31,827 nt of DNA from Hafnia paralvei ATCC 29927 (GTDB lineage Bacteria; Pseudomonadota; Gammaproteobacteria; Enterobacterales; Enterobacteriaceae): contig NZ_LXET01000058.1 of assembly GCF_001655005.1 (NCBI RefSeq), positions 1 through 31,827 on the forward strand, in the 5' to 3' direction. Within the stretch, counting starts at the first letter, position 1, and every line of letters starts with the position of its first letter. This document shows positions 20,233 through 29,000 of this stretch, piece after piece. The position numbers and the translations under genes are program-made. The notes beneath the pieces were generated by a model. It did no database searches. It saw nothing but the letters and a program-made list of their open reading frames with translations, and was not told where the DNA came from.

Positions 20233-21312
20233 TTACTTCCCGCGTCGATAGCTCTTCTGCGCGTTATTCACTTTGTATAGATAGCGACGTGATTCGCCAG
20301 AAGGATGTTTATTGGTGAGCGTTTCGTATACATCACCCGGTGTTAACTGGTTGATGATGCTCACTGCACGGTTACGGTCACTGGAGAATACTCGCAACAC
20401 GCTGCCTGCGCCGCCGTTGTAAGCGGTAATTACCGCATAACGCCGTGACGTCGGGTTCTGAATGCCGCCCAGATAGTTGTTCTGTAAGATCGCCAGATAT
20501 GCAGTACCAGTATCAATATTATTTTCTGGATCAAACAGATAGCTACGGCTTGGCGTACCCCATTTCCCTTTCTGTACAAATACGTCTTTACCAGCGGTGT
20601 GCTGAACCACCTGCATCAGACCAAGTGCATCAGAGCCGCTGACGGCGTACGGGTTAAAGCTCGATTCGGTTTGCATAATTGCCAGAATCAAAGACTCGTC
20701 GACGCCATATTTTTCAGAAGCTTTACGTACCATCCCGAGGTATTTATGAGCACGTTTATCCAAGTGGTTTGGCACCAATTGGATCGTTACTGAGTAAATC
20801 ACATGCAGCCCAGAAGTACGCTTCATAAGCTTATGCTGGACTAGATAGTCGGCAAAGTTGCTAGCACGCCCCTGCCAACGAATTGGCTGTCCGGTATTGT
20901 CTAATACTTGACCGTACAGGAAGGGTTCTTTGCTGATCTGAATATCGTTTACATCAGAATAGAGGTCGATAGAACCGGGATCGTCTCCCATCAGCAGTGT
21001 ACTGATAATGGCCTGTTTAAGGCTGGCGGCCGGATCCGTCGGTGAGATCGTTTCAATAGTGATCTGGCCGGAATCAAAGTTGATGTGGCTACGCGTTAGG
21101 TATTGATCGGTGTATTTTACGTAGTCTTTTGGCCCCGCAATCAGCACCTCGTTGATGCCCCAAATGTTTTCAATATTATGAGCAAACTGTCCCATCAAAA
21201 TGTCGAAACCATTGGTATCTTTGACATAGGCTTCGCTGTCCTGAGTATTTTTCTTTCCAGAACAAGAGATCAGCAAGGGTGCGATCAGGATCAATGCTAA
21301 AACTTTCTTCAT
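20233..21312 (-). CDS. mltC: Membrane-bound lytic murein transglycosylase C
   Basis: This lipoprotein cleaves peptidoglycan glycan strands, making 1,6-anhydromuramyl ends. The signal is MKKVLALILIAPLLISC, with lipobox LISC and lipidated Cys17. DUF3393 follows (NGFDILMGQFAHNIENIWG). The SLT catalytic domain has MQTESSFNPYAVSGSDALGL (catalytic Glu in the ESSFNP motif), LMQVVQHTAGKDVF and ITAYNGGAGSVLRVF. From ATG 21312 it is 359 residues, as in E. coli; an ATG at 21324 (MAVKMKK) is the alternative. It is the last gene of mutY-yggX-mltC. Confidence 0.95.
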   Translation of the reverse strand: MKKVLALILIAPLLISCSGKKNTQDSEAYVKDTNGFDILMGQFAHNIENIWGINEVLIAGPKDYVKYTDQYLTRSHINFDSGQITIETISPTDPAASLKQAIISTLLMGDDPGSIDLYSDVNDIQISKEPFLYGQVLDNTGQPIRWQGRASNFADYLVQHKLMKRTSGLHVIYSVTIQLVPNHLDKRAHKYLGMVRKASEKYGVDESLILAIMQTESSFNPYAVSGSDALGLMQVVQHTAGKDVFVQKGKWGTPSRSYLFDPENNIDTGTAYLAILQNNYLGGIQNPTSRRYAVITAYNGGAGSVLRVFSSDRNRAVSIINQLTPGDVYETLTNKHPSGESRRYLYKVNNAQKSYRRGK

Positions 21313-21395
21313 CTTCACAGCCATATTGGATGAAAAATAGGATCTCAAACTGCGGGCTTAGCGCTGTCAAACCCGCAATATACTCGTTATTAAGA

Positions 21396-21668
21396 TTACT
21401 GGCTCGGCGGCGTATAACCTTCGATATGCACATCATGGCCTTCAAACAAGAACTTCACCATTTCCTGCTCAAGAAGTTTGCGGTCATCTGGGTTCATCAT
21501 GCTGAGTTTTTTCTCGTTGATCAGCATAGTTTGCTTGGACATCCACTGCGACCATGCTTCTTTCGAAATCTCGTTAAAGATCCGTTTACCTAACTCACCC
21601 GGATACAGCTGGAAATCTTGCCCTTCGGCTTCTTGATTTAAAAATGTACAAAAAATCGTTCTACTCAT
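21396..21668 (-). CDS. yggX: YggX, Fe(II)-trafficking / oxidative-damage protection protein
   Basis: The 90-residue protein begins MSRTIFCTFLNQEAEGQDF, with the conserved Cys7. LYPGELGKRIFNEISKEAW and NEKKLSMMNPDDRKLLEQEM follow, which is the YggX signature throughout. YggX helps protect iron-sulfur proteins from oxidants and lies between mutY and mltC as in E. coli. It starts 26 bases after mutY, so it is co-transcribed with a gene whose product itself carries a 4Fe-4S cluster. Confidence 0.96.
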   Translation of the reverse strand: MSRTIFCTFLNQEAEGQDFQLYPGELGKRIFNEISKEAWSQWMSKQTMLINEKKLSMMNPDDRKLLEQEMVKFLFEGHDVHIEGYTPPSQ

Positions 21669-21694
21669 GATTATTCCTCATGTGGTGAGCCTTG

Positions 21695-22759
21695 TTACGA
21701 TCGCTGAGAAACTGGCTCTTTAGACAGCTGCTGCAATAAACGTTCCACGGGGGCTGCCAGACCGACGGACGGTGGCTGGGCTAAGTTATACCAGAGTCCA
21801 GTTCCTTCATCCATGCAGTGACTTTGCTGCGTTATATCAAACCAAATTGGTACGATATCTAAATGGAAATGGCTAAACGTGTGGCGAAATGATGTTAGCT
21901 GATGCAACTTGGGCTGTTTTACCCCTAGTGAAGCCACGTGCTCGCGTAGCGCATCTTCATTGATAAACTGTGGGAAGCAGTACAATCCGCCCCATAGTCC
22001 GACGTTAGGACGCTGTTCCAGCCACACATTATCGCCAGATTGCATCATTAGAAAATAGCCAGTTTTTTCAGGAATAGTTTGCTTTGGTTTTTTACCCGGA
22101 TACTGACTCCAGCTGCTATTAGCGTAGGCAATACAACCGCTGCTTAGCGGGCACAGCTCGCATTTTGGCTTACTGCGGGTACAAACCATCGCGCCTAAAT
22201 CCATCATCGCCTGGTTAAATTGACTAACGCCGTTGGCAGGAGTGACCTGTTCGCTAATTTCCCACAGCCGATTTTCGACGTCTTTTTTTCCCGGCCAGCC
22301 TTCAACTGCGTAACAACGCGCTAAAACGCGTTTCACGTTCCCGTCGAGGATGGGATAATGTTGACCGAGCGACAATGAAAGGATCGCACCAGCAGTGGAG
22401 CGGCCAACGCCGGGAAGAGCACAAACATCGTCAAACGACGTCGGGAATTCCCCGCCATGCTTTTCCATAATCGTCTGCGCGGCTTTATGTAGATTGCGGC
22501 CACGAGCGTAATAACCGAGCCCTGTCCAAAGATGTAACACCTCATCCTGAGGCGCCGCGGCCAGCGCGCGAACGTCTGGGAATTTCTCCATAAAACGCAA
22601 GAAATAAGGGATCACGGTCGCAACCTGAGTTTGTTGCAACATGACTTCCGACAGCCATACTTGATAAGGTGTTTTTGGGCTTTGCCATGGCAAAGTTTTA
22701 CGTCCGTAGCGGTCGTACCAAGTCAGCACCGACTGCGCGAATTGTTGCGCCAGCATCAT
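21695..22759 (-). CDS. mutY: Adenine DNA glycosylase MutY
   Basis: MutY removes adenine mispaired with 8-oxoguanine. Visible parts are TLPWQSPKTPYQVWLSEVML with the catalytic Glu of SEVMLQQT, LPGVGRSTAGAILS (HhH motif), and ILDGNVKRVLAR with the catalytic Asp. The 4Fe-4S cluster loop is CTRSKPKCELCPLSSGC (C-x6-C-x2-C-x5-C). A C-terminal NUDIX-like domain reads 8-oxoG (FRHTFSHFHLDIVPIW). I use ATG 22759 (354 residues, E. coli 350); the codon before TGATGC is ambiguous with ATG 22756, and an upstream extension to 22786 is unlikely. It leads the mutY-yggX-mltC operon. Confidence 0.95.
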   Translation of the reverse strand: MMLAQQFAQSVLTWYDRYGRKTLPWQSPKTPYQVWLSEVMLQQTQVATVIPYFLRFMEKFPDVRALAAAPQDEVLHLWTGLGYYARGRNLHKAAQTIMEKHGGEFPTSFDDVCALPGVGRSTAGAILSLSLGQHYPILDGNVKRVLARCYAVEGWPGKKDVENRLWEISEQVTPANGVSQFNQAMMDLGAMVCTRSKPKCELCPLSSGCIAYANSSWSQYPGKKPKQTIPEKTGYFLMMQSGDNVWLEQRPNVGLWGGLYCFPQFINEDALREHVASLGVKQPKLHQLTSFRHTFSHFHLDIVPIWFDITQQSHCMDEGTGLWYNLAQPPSVGLAAPVERLLQQLSKEPVSQRS

Positions 22760-22994
22760 AAGCGTTAGGAGTTCCCTGAAGGCCATTAGCGGTTAAGAAA
22801 CCAAGGCTGATAAAAATAGGCTGCGATTGCAGCACAGAGGCTACCGACTGTAAACCGGATCTTTCTCAAGCTTGCATCAATCGGCTGTTTTACTCGCGGT
22901 AATAACGCTGATGAATGTGAGCGTTATCCAGCGATTAACAGTAAATAAATAAAGTTTCTGCCTAGAACTAACCGGTAGCTGTTAAAATCATAGC

Positions 22995-23022
22995 TTGTGA
23001 AAACTGGCTAACTTTGCATAAT
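22995..23022 (+). promoter_or_regulatory. Possible trmB promoter in the mutY/trmB divergent region
   Basis: TTGTGA (22995-23000) and CATAAT (23017-23022) are spaced by 16 bases and lie ~50 bases before the trmB start. The whole 22760-23073 gap holds only the two divergent promoter regions; no gene is seen in it. Confidence 0.35.
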
Positions 23023-23073
23023 GCGCCTTCACTTTATGTTAAACATCCATATTCAGGCAGATGAAGCACCACT

Positions 23074-23790
23074 ATGAATGACGTAGTATCACCGGAATTT
23101 GATGAGAACGGTCGCGTTATGCGCCGTATCCGCAGTTTTGTACGCCGTCAAGGGCGTCTGACCAAAGGGCAGCAGTTTGCGCTGGATAACTTCTGGCCGG
23201 TGATGGGCGTAGATTTTCAGCCGCAGCCGCTGGATCTTGTCGCGTTATTTGGCCGTGACGCACCTACCGTACTCGAAATTGGTTTTGGTATGGGCGCATC
23301 GCTTGTGACCATGGCACAGCAGCATCCAGAGAAAAACTTCCTCGGCATCGAGGTTCACTCGCCGGGCGTTGGTGCATGTTTAGCAGCCGCACACGAAGCT
23401 GGCATCACTAATCTGCGAGTGATGTGCCACGATGCTATTGAAGTGCTGGAAGAAATGATCCCGGAAAACTCACTGGCAATGGTTCAGCTGTTTTTCCCCG
23501 ATCCATGGCATAAGGCGCGCCACCATAAGCGCCGTATCGTACAGGCTCCGTTTGCTCAGCAAATTAAGAGCAAATTGAAAATCGGCGGCGTTTTCCATAT
23601 GGCAACAGACTGGGAAAATTACGCCGAGCATATGCTGGAAGTGATGAACAACGCACCAGGTTATAAAAACCTGTCCAGCGATAATACATACGTCCCTCGG
23701 CCGGACTCGCGTCCATTAACGAAGTTTGAACTGCGTGGTCAGCGTTTGGGGCATGGCAACTGGGATTTGATGTTTGAGAGGGTAGAATAA
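23074..23790 (+). CDS. trmB: tRNA (guanine-N7-)-methyltransferase
   Basis: TrmB makes m7G46 in the variable loop of tRNAs using S-adenosylmethionine. The 238-residue product has the basic N-terminal FVRRQGRLTKGQ, the SAM site VLEIGFGMGASLVTMA (~69-84), GIEVHSPGVGAC, MVQLFFPDPWHKARHHKRR (catalytic DPW region) and the C-terminal YVPRPDSRPLTKFELRG. Length and motifs match E. coli TrmB (239). It is divergent from mutY, as in E. coli, and its stop overlaps the start of yggL (TAATG). Confidence 0.96.
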   Translation: MNDVVSPEFDENGRVMRRIRSFVRRQGRLTKGQQFALDNFWPVMGVDFQPQPLDLVALFGRDAPTVLEIGFGMGASLVTMAQQHPEKNFLGIEVHSPGVGACLAAAHEAGITNLRVMCHDAIEVLEEMIPENSLAMVQLFFPDPWHKARHHKRRIVQAPFAQQIKSKLKIGGVFHMATDWENYAEHMLEVMNNAPGYKNLSSDNTYVPRPDSRPLTKFELRGQRLGHGNWDLMFERVE

Positions 23791-24116
23791 TGGCTAAAAA
23801 CCGCAGCCGTCGTTTGCGTAAAAAGATGCATATCGATGAGTTTCAGGAACTGGGCTTCAGCGTAAGCTGGAATTTTGAAGAAGGCACCGGTATCGACATT
23901 ATCGACTCTACTGTTGATAAGTTCATCGATGAAGCTATCGAGCCAAACGGCCTAGCATTTGATGGTAGTGGCTATCTGGCGTGGGAAGGTCTGATCTGCC
24001 TGCAGCAGATTGGTCAGTGCACCGAAGAACATCAGAAGCTGGTAAAAGAGTGGCTGGAATCACACGGCATGAAGAATGTTGTCGTGAGCGATCTGTTTGA
24101 TGTTTGGTGGGATTGA
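23790..24116 (+). CDS. yggL: YggL, ribosome-associated DUF469 protein
   Basis: The 108-residue product begins MAKNRSRRLRKKMHIDEFQE, then LGFSVSWNFEEGTG, and ends KNVVVSDLFDVWWD, the YggL layout and the E. coli length. YggL binds the 50S ribosomal subunit, and its exact job is not settled. ATG shares its A with the trmB stop, so translation is probably coupled. A strong terminator follows. Confidence 0.94.
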   Translation: MAKNRSRRLRKKMHIDEFQELGFSVSWNFEEGTGIDIIDSTVDKFIDEAIEPNGLAFDGSGYLAWEGLICLQQIGQCTEEHQKLVKEWLESHGMKNVVVSDLFDVWWD

Positions 24117-24130
24117 TTTCCACTCGTGTG

Positions 24131-24156
24131 AAAAAACCCGCTTCGGCGGGTTTTTT
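24131..24156. terminator. Bidirectional Rho-independent terminator
   Basis: AAAAAACCCGC, loop TTCG, GCGGGTTTTTT: 11 perfect pairs with A-run and T-run, so it works on both strands. It separates trmB-yggL from the leftward aminopeptidase gene. Confidence 0.95.
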
Positions 24157-24184
24157 ATTACTGACGTACGGTGTTATTAAATAA

Positions 24185-25468
24185 TCAAGCGACGCCACGT
24201 AACGCCATCATCTGGCGCAAATGCGAGAATACATTGCCCACACGCAGGCCGTTATGTTCATACTCGCTGGTGATCCACGTTTCCAAGTTACCTATATGGC
24301 TCGCCGTTTCTAGCGATAGGCCTACATCAACATACATGTCGTTGTAATAAACTGCGGCGACTACAGGTACTTGGTTAGCCTTCAGGCGGTCCGCGTCGTA
24401 CAGCGGTGACCACCGCTCGCTCTCGGCGAGTAAGCTTACTGCCTCTTGGAATGGTCGTAGAGTCTGCATTTCAGCAAACATCCACGGGTAGATCATTTCG
24501 CCGGTCAGAAGCAGAGGCCTTTGTTCAGCATGGAACTCCGGCAAAGTGTTATGCACTCGCTGCGCCGCCCAATTCGTTGCACCACTGTTATCGTCAGCAT
24601 AAATACTTTCATGCATAACAGCATAGAGTGGATGTTCAGCAAAGCCTGTCAGGTTCATCACCTGAGTAAGGAAAGTATCGCTCAGCTCGCCATCCTGATT
24701 AAAAGCCTCATCAAACAGCCACAGCAAGCTTTCATAGCCTTCGCTCATTCCCAACTGAATACCCAGCGTTTGCAAACGCTGAGTCGTAAGAATATCGCCA
24801 TCGGGCAGATAAACCTCTTGTTCACTCAGTACGTCGGCGATGCGGTCAATCTGCTGCCGCATATGAGGATAGCGAGAGAAGAAAATCTGATTCTTTTCTC
24901 TCAGTTTTTGGTAGGTGCGCTGATATAACAATTCCGCATTCGGTTGGATGGCAGGCAACCCGCCCGTGATATAGCAGGCTTCAAGTCCTTGAGGAGCTTG
25001 TGACAAATACGTCAAAGTAATGAAACCACCAAAACTCTGCCCTAAAGTGCTCCACTTACGGCCACCAAACTGAGTTTTTCTCAGATGTTCAGCGTCGGCC
25101 ACAATAGAATCAGCACGGAAACAGCGAAGATAGTCAGCGATCTGCTGGGGGCTGGAGCCACGAATCGAACTGGATTCGATCCTGCTACTCTGCCCTGTTC
25201 CGCGTTGATCGAGCAAGATCACGCGGAAACTCTTCAGCGCTTCAGCGAGCCACCCGCTCTGGCTGGTTGGACGCGGACATTTACCTCCCGGCCCCCCTTG
25301 TAAAAACAATAGACACGGCAGCCCATCGGCGTTTCGGCCAGCAATAGATAGCTCACGGGCAAAAATCGAAATCCGGCGTGGATCGCTGGCATCGAACCAA
25401 TTCAGCGGCACGTCTAAACGGTGCTCACGCACCTGCATTCCAGCGACTAAATATTCCCTTTCTATCAT
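24185..25468 (-). CDS. Alpha/beta-hydrolase, proline iminopeptidase-like (S33 family)
   Basis: The 427-residue protein shows the S33 hallmarks: the oxyanion motif LLFLQGGPGGKCPRP (~53-67), VILLDQRGTGQSS and the nucleophile elbow GQSFGGF (Ser at ~144). A late acidic region (PVVAAVYYNDMYVDV) and a C-terminal His in YEHNGLRVGNVFSHLR could supply the other catalytic residues. Such enzymes release N-terminal proline from peptides and are cytoplasmic. AGGAG lies 10 bases before the ATG. It starts 31 bases after the yqhC-type regulator stop, so they are probably co-transcribed. Substrate inferred by family. Confidence 0.85.
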   Translation of the reverse strand: MIEREYLVAGMQVREHRLDVPLNWFDASDPRRISIFARELSIAGRNADGLPCLLFLQGGPGGKCPRPTSQSGWLAEALKSFRVILLDQRGTGQSSRIESSSIRGSSPQQIADYLRCFRADSIVADAEHLRKTQFGGRKWSTLGQSFGGFITLTYLSQAPQGLEACYITGGLPAIQPNAELLYQRTYQKLREKNQIFFSRYPHMRQQIDRIADVLSEQEVYLPDGDILTTQRLQTLGIQLGMSEGYESLLWLFDEAFNQDGELSDTFLTQVMNLTGFAEHPLYAVMHESIYADDNSGATNWAAQRVHNTLPEFHAEQRPLLLTGEMIYPWMFAEMQTLRPFQEAVSLLAESERWSPLYDADRLKANQVPVVAAVYYNDMYVDVGLSLETASHIGNLETWITSEYEHNGLRVGNVFSHLRQMMALRGVA

Positions 25469-25499
25469 GGCAAATCCACTCCTGCGGCAAAGTCGTAAT

Positions 25500-26411
25500 T
25501 TATCGTTCTACAATACTCAAGCCACCTTCACGGTAGCGAGTCATTTGTTCGCTCGGCGTATTACCAAAGAAACGCTTATATTCGCGGCTAAACTGCGAGG
25601 CACTTTCATAGCCTACGCGGATCGCTGCGGTGCTAGCCTTCAGACCATCGTGCAACATCATCATGCGCGCCTTATGCAGGCGGAAAGATTTTATATACTG
25701 CAATGGCGAGGTTGCGGTGACTGCTTTAAAGTTATGGTGAAAGGCCGATACGCTCATATTCACCTCCTGCGCCAGTAAATCAACGTTAAGGCTGTCGGAA
25801 TACTGCTGTTCAATCAGGCGTAGAGCCTTAGCTATTTGGCTAAAATGGCTATGACGATTTGCCAAAGCCTGCAATGCCTCCCCGCCTTCCCCGCACAGAG
25901 CGTGGAATAACATTTCGCGCACAATTTGTGGCCCCAGTACTCTGGCCTGTAGTGGATTTTCCATCGCATCTACCAGTCGTTCGGTGGCACAAAACATCGA
26001 TTCATCAAGGGAGACTGACTTCACACCACTAGATTGGCAGCGTTGCTTAGCGACCAAGCCATCGCCGATATCCATCAGCAAATCCTGCAGCATGCTGGTA
26101 TTCACCCGCACCGAAAGACCAATCAAAGGTTCATCCGGCGTCGCAAACGTCTCACATTCGCAGGGCAGTGGCAGAGTCATCAGAAGATAATTGGTCGGAT
26201 CGTAGCGAAATACCTTCTCACCCAGATATCCCACCTTATGTCCCTGTAGAACGATGATAATGCAGGGTTCATACATCACGGGTGTTCGCGGGTGATGCTC
26301 ATCCGCATAGATAATTTTTACATTTTCAATAGGTGAAGCGCTTACACCAGTCTGGGTAATCTGGCGACTCAACTGCTGTGCCAGCTGCTTCCACCGTTCA
26401 TCAATCAACAT
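25500..26411 (-). CDS. yqhC: AraC-family regulator, YqhC-like
   Basis: The 303-residue protein has an N-terminal AraC_N-type sensor domain (IIYADEHHPRTPVMYEPCII, LQGHKVGYLGEKVF, YLLMTLPLPCECETF). It has two C-terminal HTH motifs (LNVDLLAQEVNMSVSAFHHNF, then STAAIRVGYESASQFSREYK). It lies divergent from yqhD, exactly where YqhC lies in E. coli. YqhC activates yqhD in response to aldehydes such as glyoxal; the CEC pair at ~81-83 is a candidate for reactive-aldehyde sensing. The assignment depends on synteny plus the sensor-domain motif; dkgA, the usual third gene, is absent. Confidence 0.88.
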   Translation of the reverse strand: MLIDERWKQLAQQLSRQITQTGVSASPIENVKIIYADEHHPRTPVMYEPCIIIVLQGHKVGYLGEKVFRYDPTNYLLMTLPLPCECETFATPDEPLIGLSVRVNTSMLQDLLMDIGDGLVAKQRCQSSGVKSVSLDESMFCATERLVDAMENPLQARVLGPQIVREMLFHALCGEGGEALQALANRHSHFSQIAKALRLIEQQYSDSLNVDLLAQEVNMSVSAFHHNFKAVTATSPLQYIKSFRLHKARMMMLHDGLKASTAAIRVGYESASQFSREYKRFFGNTPSEQMTRYREGGLSIVER

Positions 26412-26466
26412 TGACCAATCTCCGCCGCCTCAAATAAGTGCAATAAATAATGCCTAATACGCTTCA

Positions 26467-26490
26467 ATTTCTACAGTTATTTGTAGAAAT
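26467..26490. promoter_or_regulatory. Inverted repeat in the yqhC/yqhD control region
   Basis: ATTTCTACA (26467-26475) and TGTAGAAAT (26482-26490) pair perfectly around GTTATT. It is the clearest symmetric element in the 206-base divergent region and is a candidate operator. AraC-type proteins usually bind direct repeats, so another regulator is also possible. Confidence 0.4.
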
Positions 26491-26617
26491 AGGCAAGTCA
26501 TCAACAGAAATGTGCATTGAGACATCAGCGTATTGCGCCCAGAATAACATCCAGAAAATGCGTTGGCGTCGACGGCCAAAGCATAACGAATCAAAATAAA
26601 CACTGAGGTTGATTGCA

Positions 26618-27775
26618 ATGCAAAATTTTACTCTTCACACCCCAACAAAAGTGCTATTCGGTAAAGGTCAAATTGCTAATCTGCGTAATGAAGTTCCAGA
26701 GAATGCTCGTATTCTGATTACTTACGGTGGCGGCAGTGTGAAACGCACCGGCGTTCTAGATCAGGTTCATGCCGCGCTGAAAGGGCTGCATGTCTTTGAG
26801 TTTGGCGGCATTGAGCCAAATCCATCTTACGAAACCCTGATGAAATGTGTTGAACTGGTGCGCAACGAAAAAATTGATTTTCTGCTAGCCGTAGGCGGCG
26901 GGTCAGTGATTGACGGCACCAAGTTTATTGCCGCTGCGGCTGACTACGTTGGCGAACCATGGGATATTTTGGAAACCTACGGCAGCAAAATCGAAAAAGC
27001 GATCCCACTAGCCGCGGTATTAACTCTGCCTGCGACCGGTTCAGAAATGAATAAAGGTGCCGTTATTACTCGCCGCTCTACCGGTGATAAGCGTGCCTTC
27101 CAGTCTCCATATGTCATGCCGAAATTTGCAATCCTAGATCCGGTAGTGACTTATACCTTACCTGCCCATCAGGTCGCAAACGGCGTTGTGGATGCGTTTG
27201 TGCATACCGTAGAGCAATATCTGACCTATCCGGTAGATGCCAAAATTCAGGATCGTTTTGCCGAAGGTATACTACTGACGCTGATTGAAGAAGGCCCACG
27301 CGCCTTGGCAGAACCAGAAAACTATGACGTTCGCGCCAATGTCATGTGGAGTGCAACTATGGCGTTGAACGGTTTGATCGGCGCTGGCGTTCCACAGGAT
27401 TGGGCAACACACATGCTGGGGCACGAACTCACTGCGCTGCACGGTATGGATCATGCTCAAACGCTAGCGGTCGTTCTTCCGTCTCTGCTACAGGCTAAAC
27501 GCCAGCAGAAACATGCCAAACTGCTGCAATACGCAGAGCGTGTATGGAATATTCGTGAAGGTAATGAAGAACAGCGTATCGATGCCGCCATTGCCGCAAC
27601 GCGTAAGTTTTTCGAAGAGATGGGCATTAAAACCTATCTGAAAGACTACGGTGTTGATGCCACTTCGATTCCGACGCTACTGGCAAAACTAAAAGAACAT
27701 GGTATGACCGCTTTGGGCGAAAACAGCGATATTACGCTGGAAGATAGCCGCAAAATTTATGAAGCGTCACTGTAA
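26618..27775 (+). CDS. yqhD: NADPH-dependent aldehyde reductase (alcohol dehydrogenase) YqhD
   Basis: The 385-residue iron/zinc-type alcohol dehydrogenase begins MQNFTLHTPTKVLFGKGQI. NADPH-binding features are LITYGGGSVKRTG and LLAVGGGSVIDGTKFIAAAA, with TLPATGSE following. Metal ligands sit in GVVDAFVHTVEQY (Asp, His) and HMLGHELTALHGMDH (two His). It reduces short-chain, lipid-peroxidation-derived and other toxic aldehydes. ATG 26618 aligns with E. coli YqhD; a TTG at 26609 is in frame but offset. GAGGTTG precedes it. It is divergent from its likely activator YqhC. Confidence 0.95.
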   Translation: MQNFTLHTPTKVLFGKGQIANLRNEVPENARILITYGGGSVKRTGVLDQVHAALKGLHVFEFGGIEPNPSYETLMKCVELVRNEKIDFLLAVGGGSVIDGTKFIAAAADYVGEPWDILETYGSKIEKAIPLAAVLTLPATGSEMNKGAVITRRSTGDKRAFQSPYVMPKFAILDPVVTYTLPAHQVANGVVDAFVHTVEQYLTYPVDAKIQDRFAEGILLTLIEEGPRALAEPENYDVRANVMWSATMALNGLIGAGVPQDWATHMLGHELTALHGMDHAQTLAVVLPSLLQAKRQQKHAKLLQYAERVWNIREGNEEQRIDAAIAATRKFFEEMGIKTYLKDYGVDATSIPTLLAKLKEHGMTALGENSDITLEDSRKIYEASL

Positions 27776-27789
27776 AAGATAAGCAGCAC

Positions 27790-27829
27790 ACCATTTCATC
27801 CTCACCTACATTGAGGAGGATGAAATGGT
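27790..27829. terminator. Perfect 14-bp hairpin between converging yqhD and alr
   Basis: ACCATTTCATCCTC (27790-27803) and GAGGATGAAATGGT (27816-27829) pair along all 14 bases, 14 bases after the yqhD stop. It should end both transcripts by stability, although no T-run follows. Confidence 0.65.
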
Positions 27830-27840
27830 ATCACCCCGCA

Positions 27841-28920
27841 TTATTCGCCGACATACTCCATCGTGACACGCGGCGTCAGCTTGGTAATCAACTCATAGGC
27901 GCTGATTCCGGTATACTTAGCAATCTTTTCAACCGGCAGTTCTGCACTCCACAAAACCACTTCATCACCCACTTTATCTTTCGCCTCTGGGCCTAAATCA
28001 ACCGAAATCATATCCATCGATACACGACCAACGATAGGCACTTCACGGCCATTGACTAGCACGGGAGTGCCAGAAGGCGCACTGCGTGGATAACCATCGC
28101 CATAGCCAATCGCAACTACGCCAAGTCGGGTATCGCGCTGGCTTACCCATGTGCCGTTGTAGCCCACAGGTTCACCAGCTTTGTGCTCACGCACGGCGAT
28201 TAGGCTAGATTTCAGCGTCATCACCGGCTGTAAGCCATAATGGTCGGCATAGGGTTCAGCCAGCGGAGATACGCCATACAGAATAATTCCAGGGCGAACC
28301 ATATCGCGATGCGACTGTGGCCAAAGCAGAATACCGCCCGAAGCAGCGATAGATTGCAAGCCAGGTTTACCCGTAGCAAATGCGTCAAAACAAGCTAACT
28401 GAGCTTCAGTCATACCCGTTTCAGGCTCATCTGCACGGCTGAAGTGGCTCATAATATTCACCGGCTGCTCAACGTTGCGGCAGTTGGAAAGGCGCGTATA
28501 AAACGCATCGGCCTGCTCTGGACGTACCCCAAGTCGATGCATGCCGGTATCCAGCTTCATCCAAACCTTAACCGGGCGCTCCAACTCAGCCTCTTCCAGC
28601 GCTTGTAACTGTTCTTCGCTATGAATGGCAGTTTCAATATTATTGGCAACCAAAACGGGCAGATCGTCGGCAGAGAAAAAGCCTTCCAGCATCAGAATAG
28701 GCTTAACAATACCGCCCGAGCGCAGTTTCAGGGCTTCGCCGATACGCGCTACGCCATAGCAATCTGCATCTTTTAACGTTTTGGCTGTTTCTAAAAGCCC
28801 GTGCCCGTAGGCATTTGCTTTTACAACGGCTATCAGTCGGCTGTGCGGCGCAAATTGACGAATTTGCTGAAAGTTGTGTCGCAGAGCGCGGCGATCAATG
28901 ACTGCGGTTGCCGCTTTCAT
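27841..28920 (-). CDS. alr: Alanine racemase, biosynthetic type
   Basis: Alr makes D-alanine for peptidoglycan. ATG 28920 gives 359 residues beginning MKAATAVIDRRALRHNF. The PLP lysine is Lys34 in VVKANAYGHG. Other signatures are WMKLDTGMHRLGVRPEQ, MSHFSRAD and the C-terminal catalytic-tyrosine region VAIGYGDGYPRSAPSG with RVSMDMISVDLG. The longer start at 28944 adds eight residues not typical of Alr. It follows dnaB by 80 bases in the same direction, the conserved enterobacterial dnaB-alr pair. Confidence 0.95.
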   Translation of the reverse strand: MKAATAVIDRRALRHNFQQIRQFAPHSRLIAVVKANAYGHGLLETAKTLKDADCYGVARIGEALKLRSGGIVKPILMLEGFFSADDLPVLVANNIETAIHSEEQLQALEEAELERPVKVWMKLDTGMHRLGVRPEQADAFYTRLSNCRNVEQPVNIMSHFSRADEPETGMTEAQLACFDAFATGKPGLQSIAASGGILLWPQSHRDMVRPGIILYGVSPLAEPYADHYGLQPVMTLKSSLIAVREHKAGEPVGYNGTWVSQRDTRLGVVAIGYGDGYPRSAPSGTPVLVNGREVPIVGRVSMDMISVDLGPEAKDKVGDEVVLWSAELPVEKIAKYTGISAYELITKLTPRVTMEYVGE

Positions 28921-29000
28921 TTCTATTCCTTCCCAATATCTCAAATGAGTTAATTAATTACTGCTCTTAGAGAGCTGACGATGTTTTGTCACCAGCTCGA

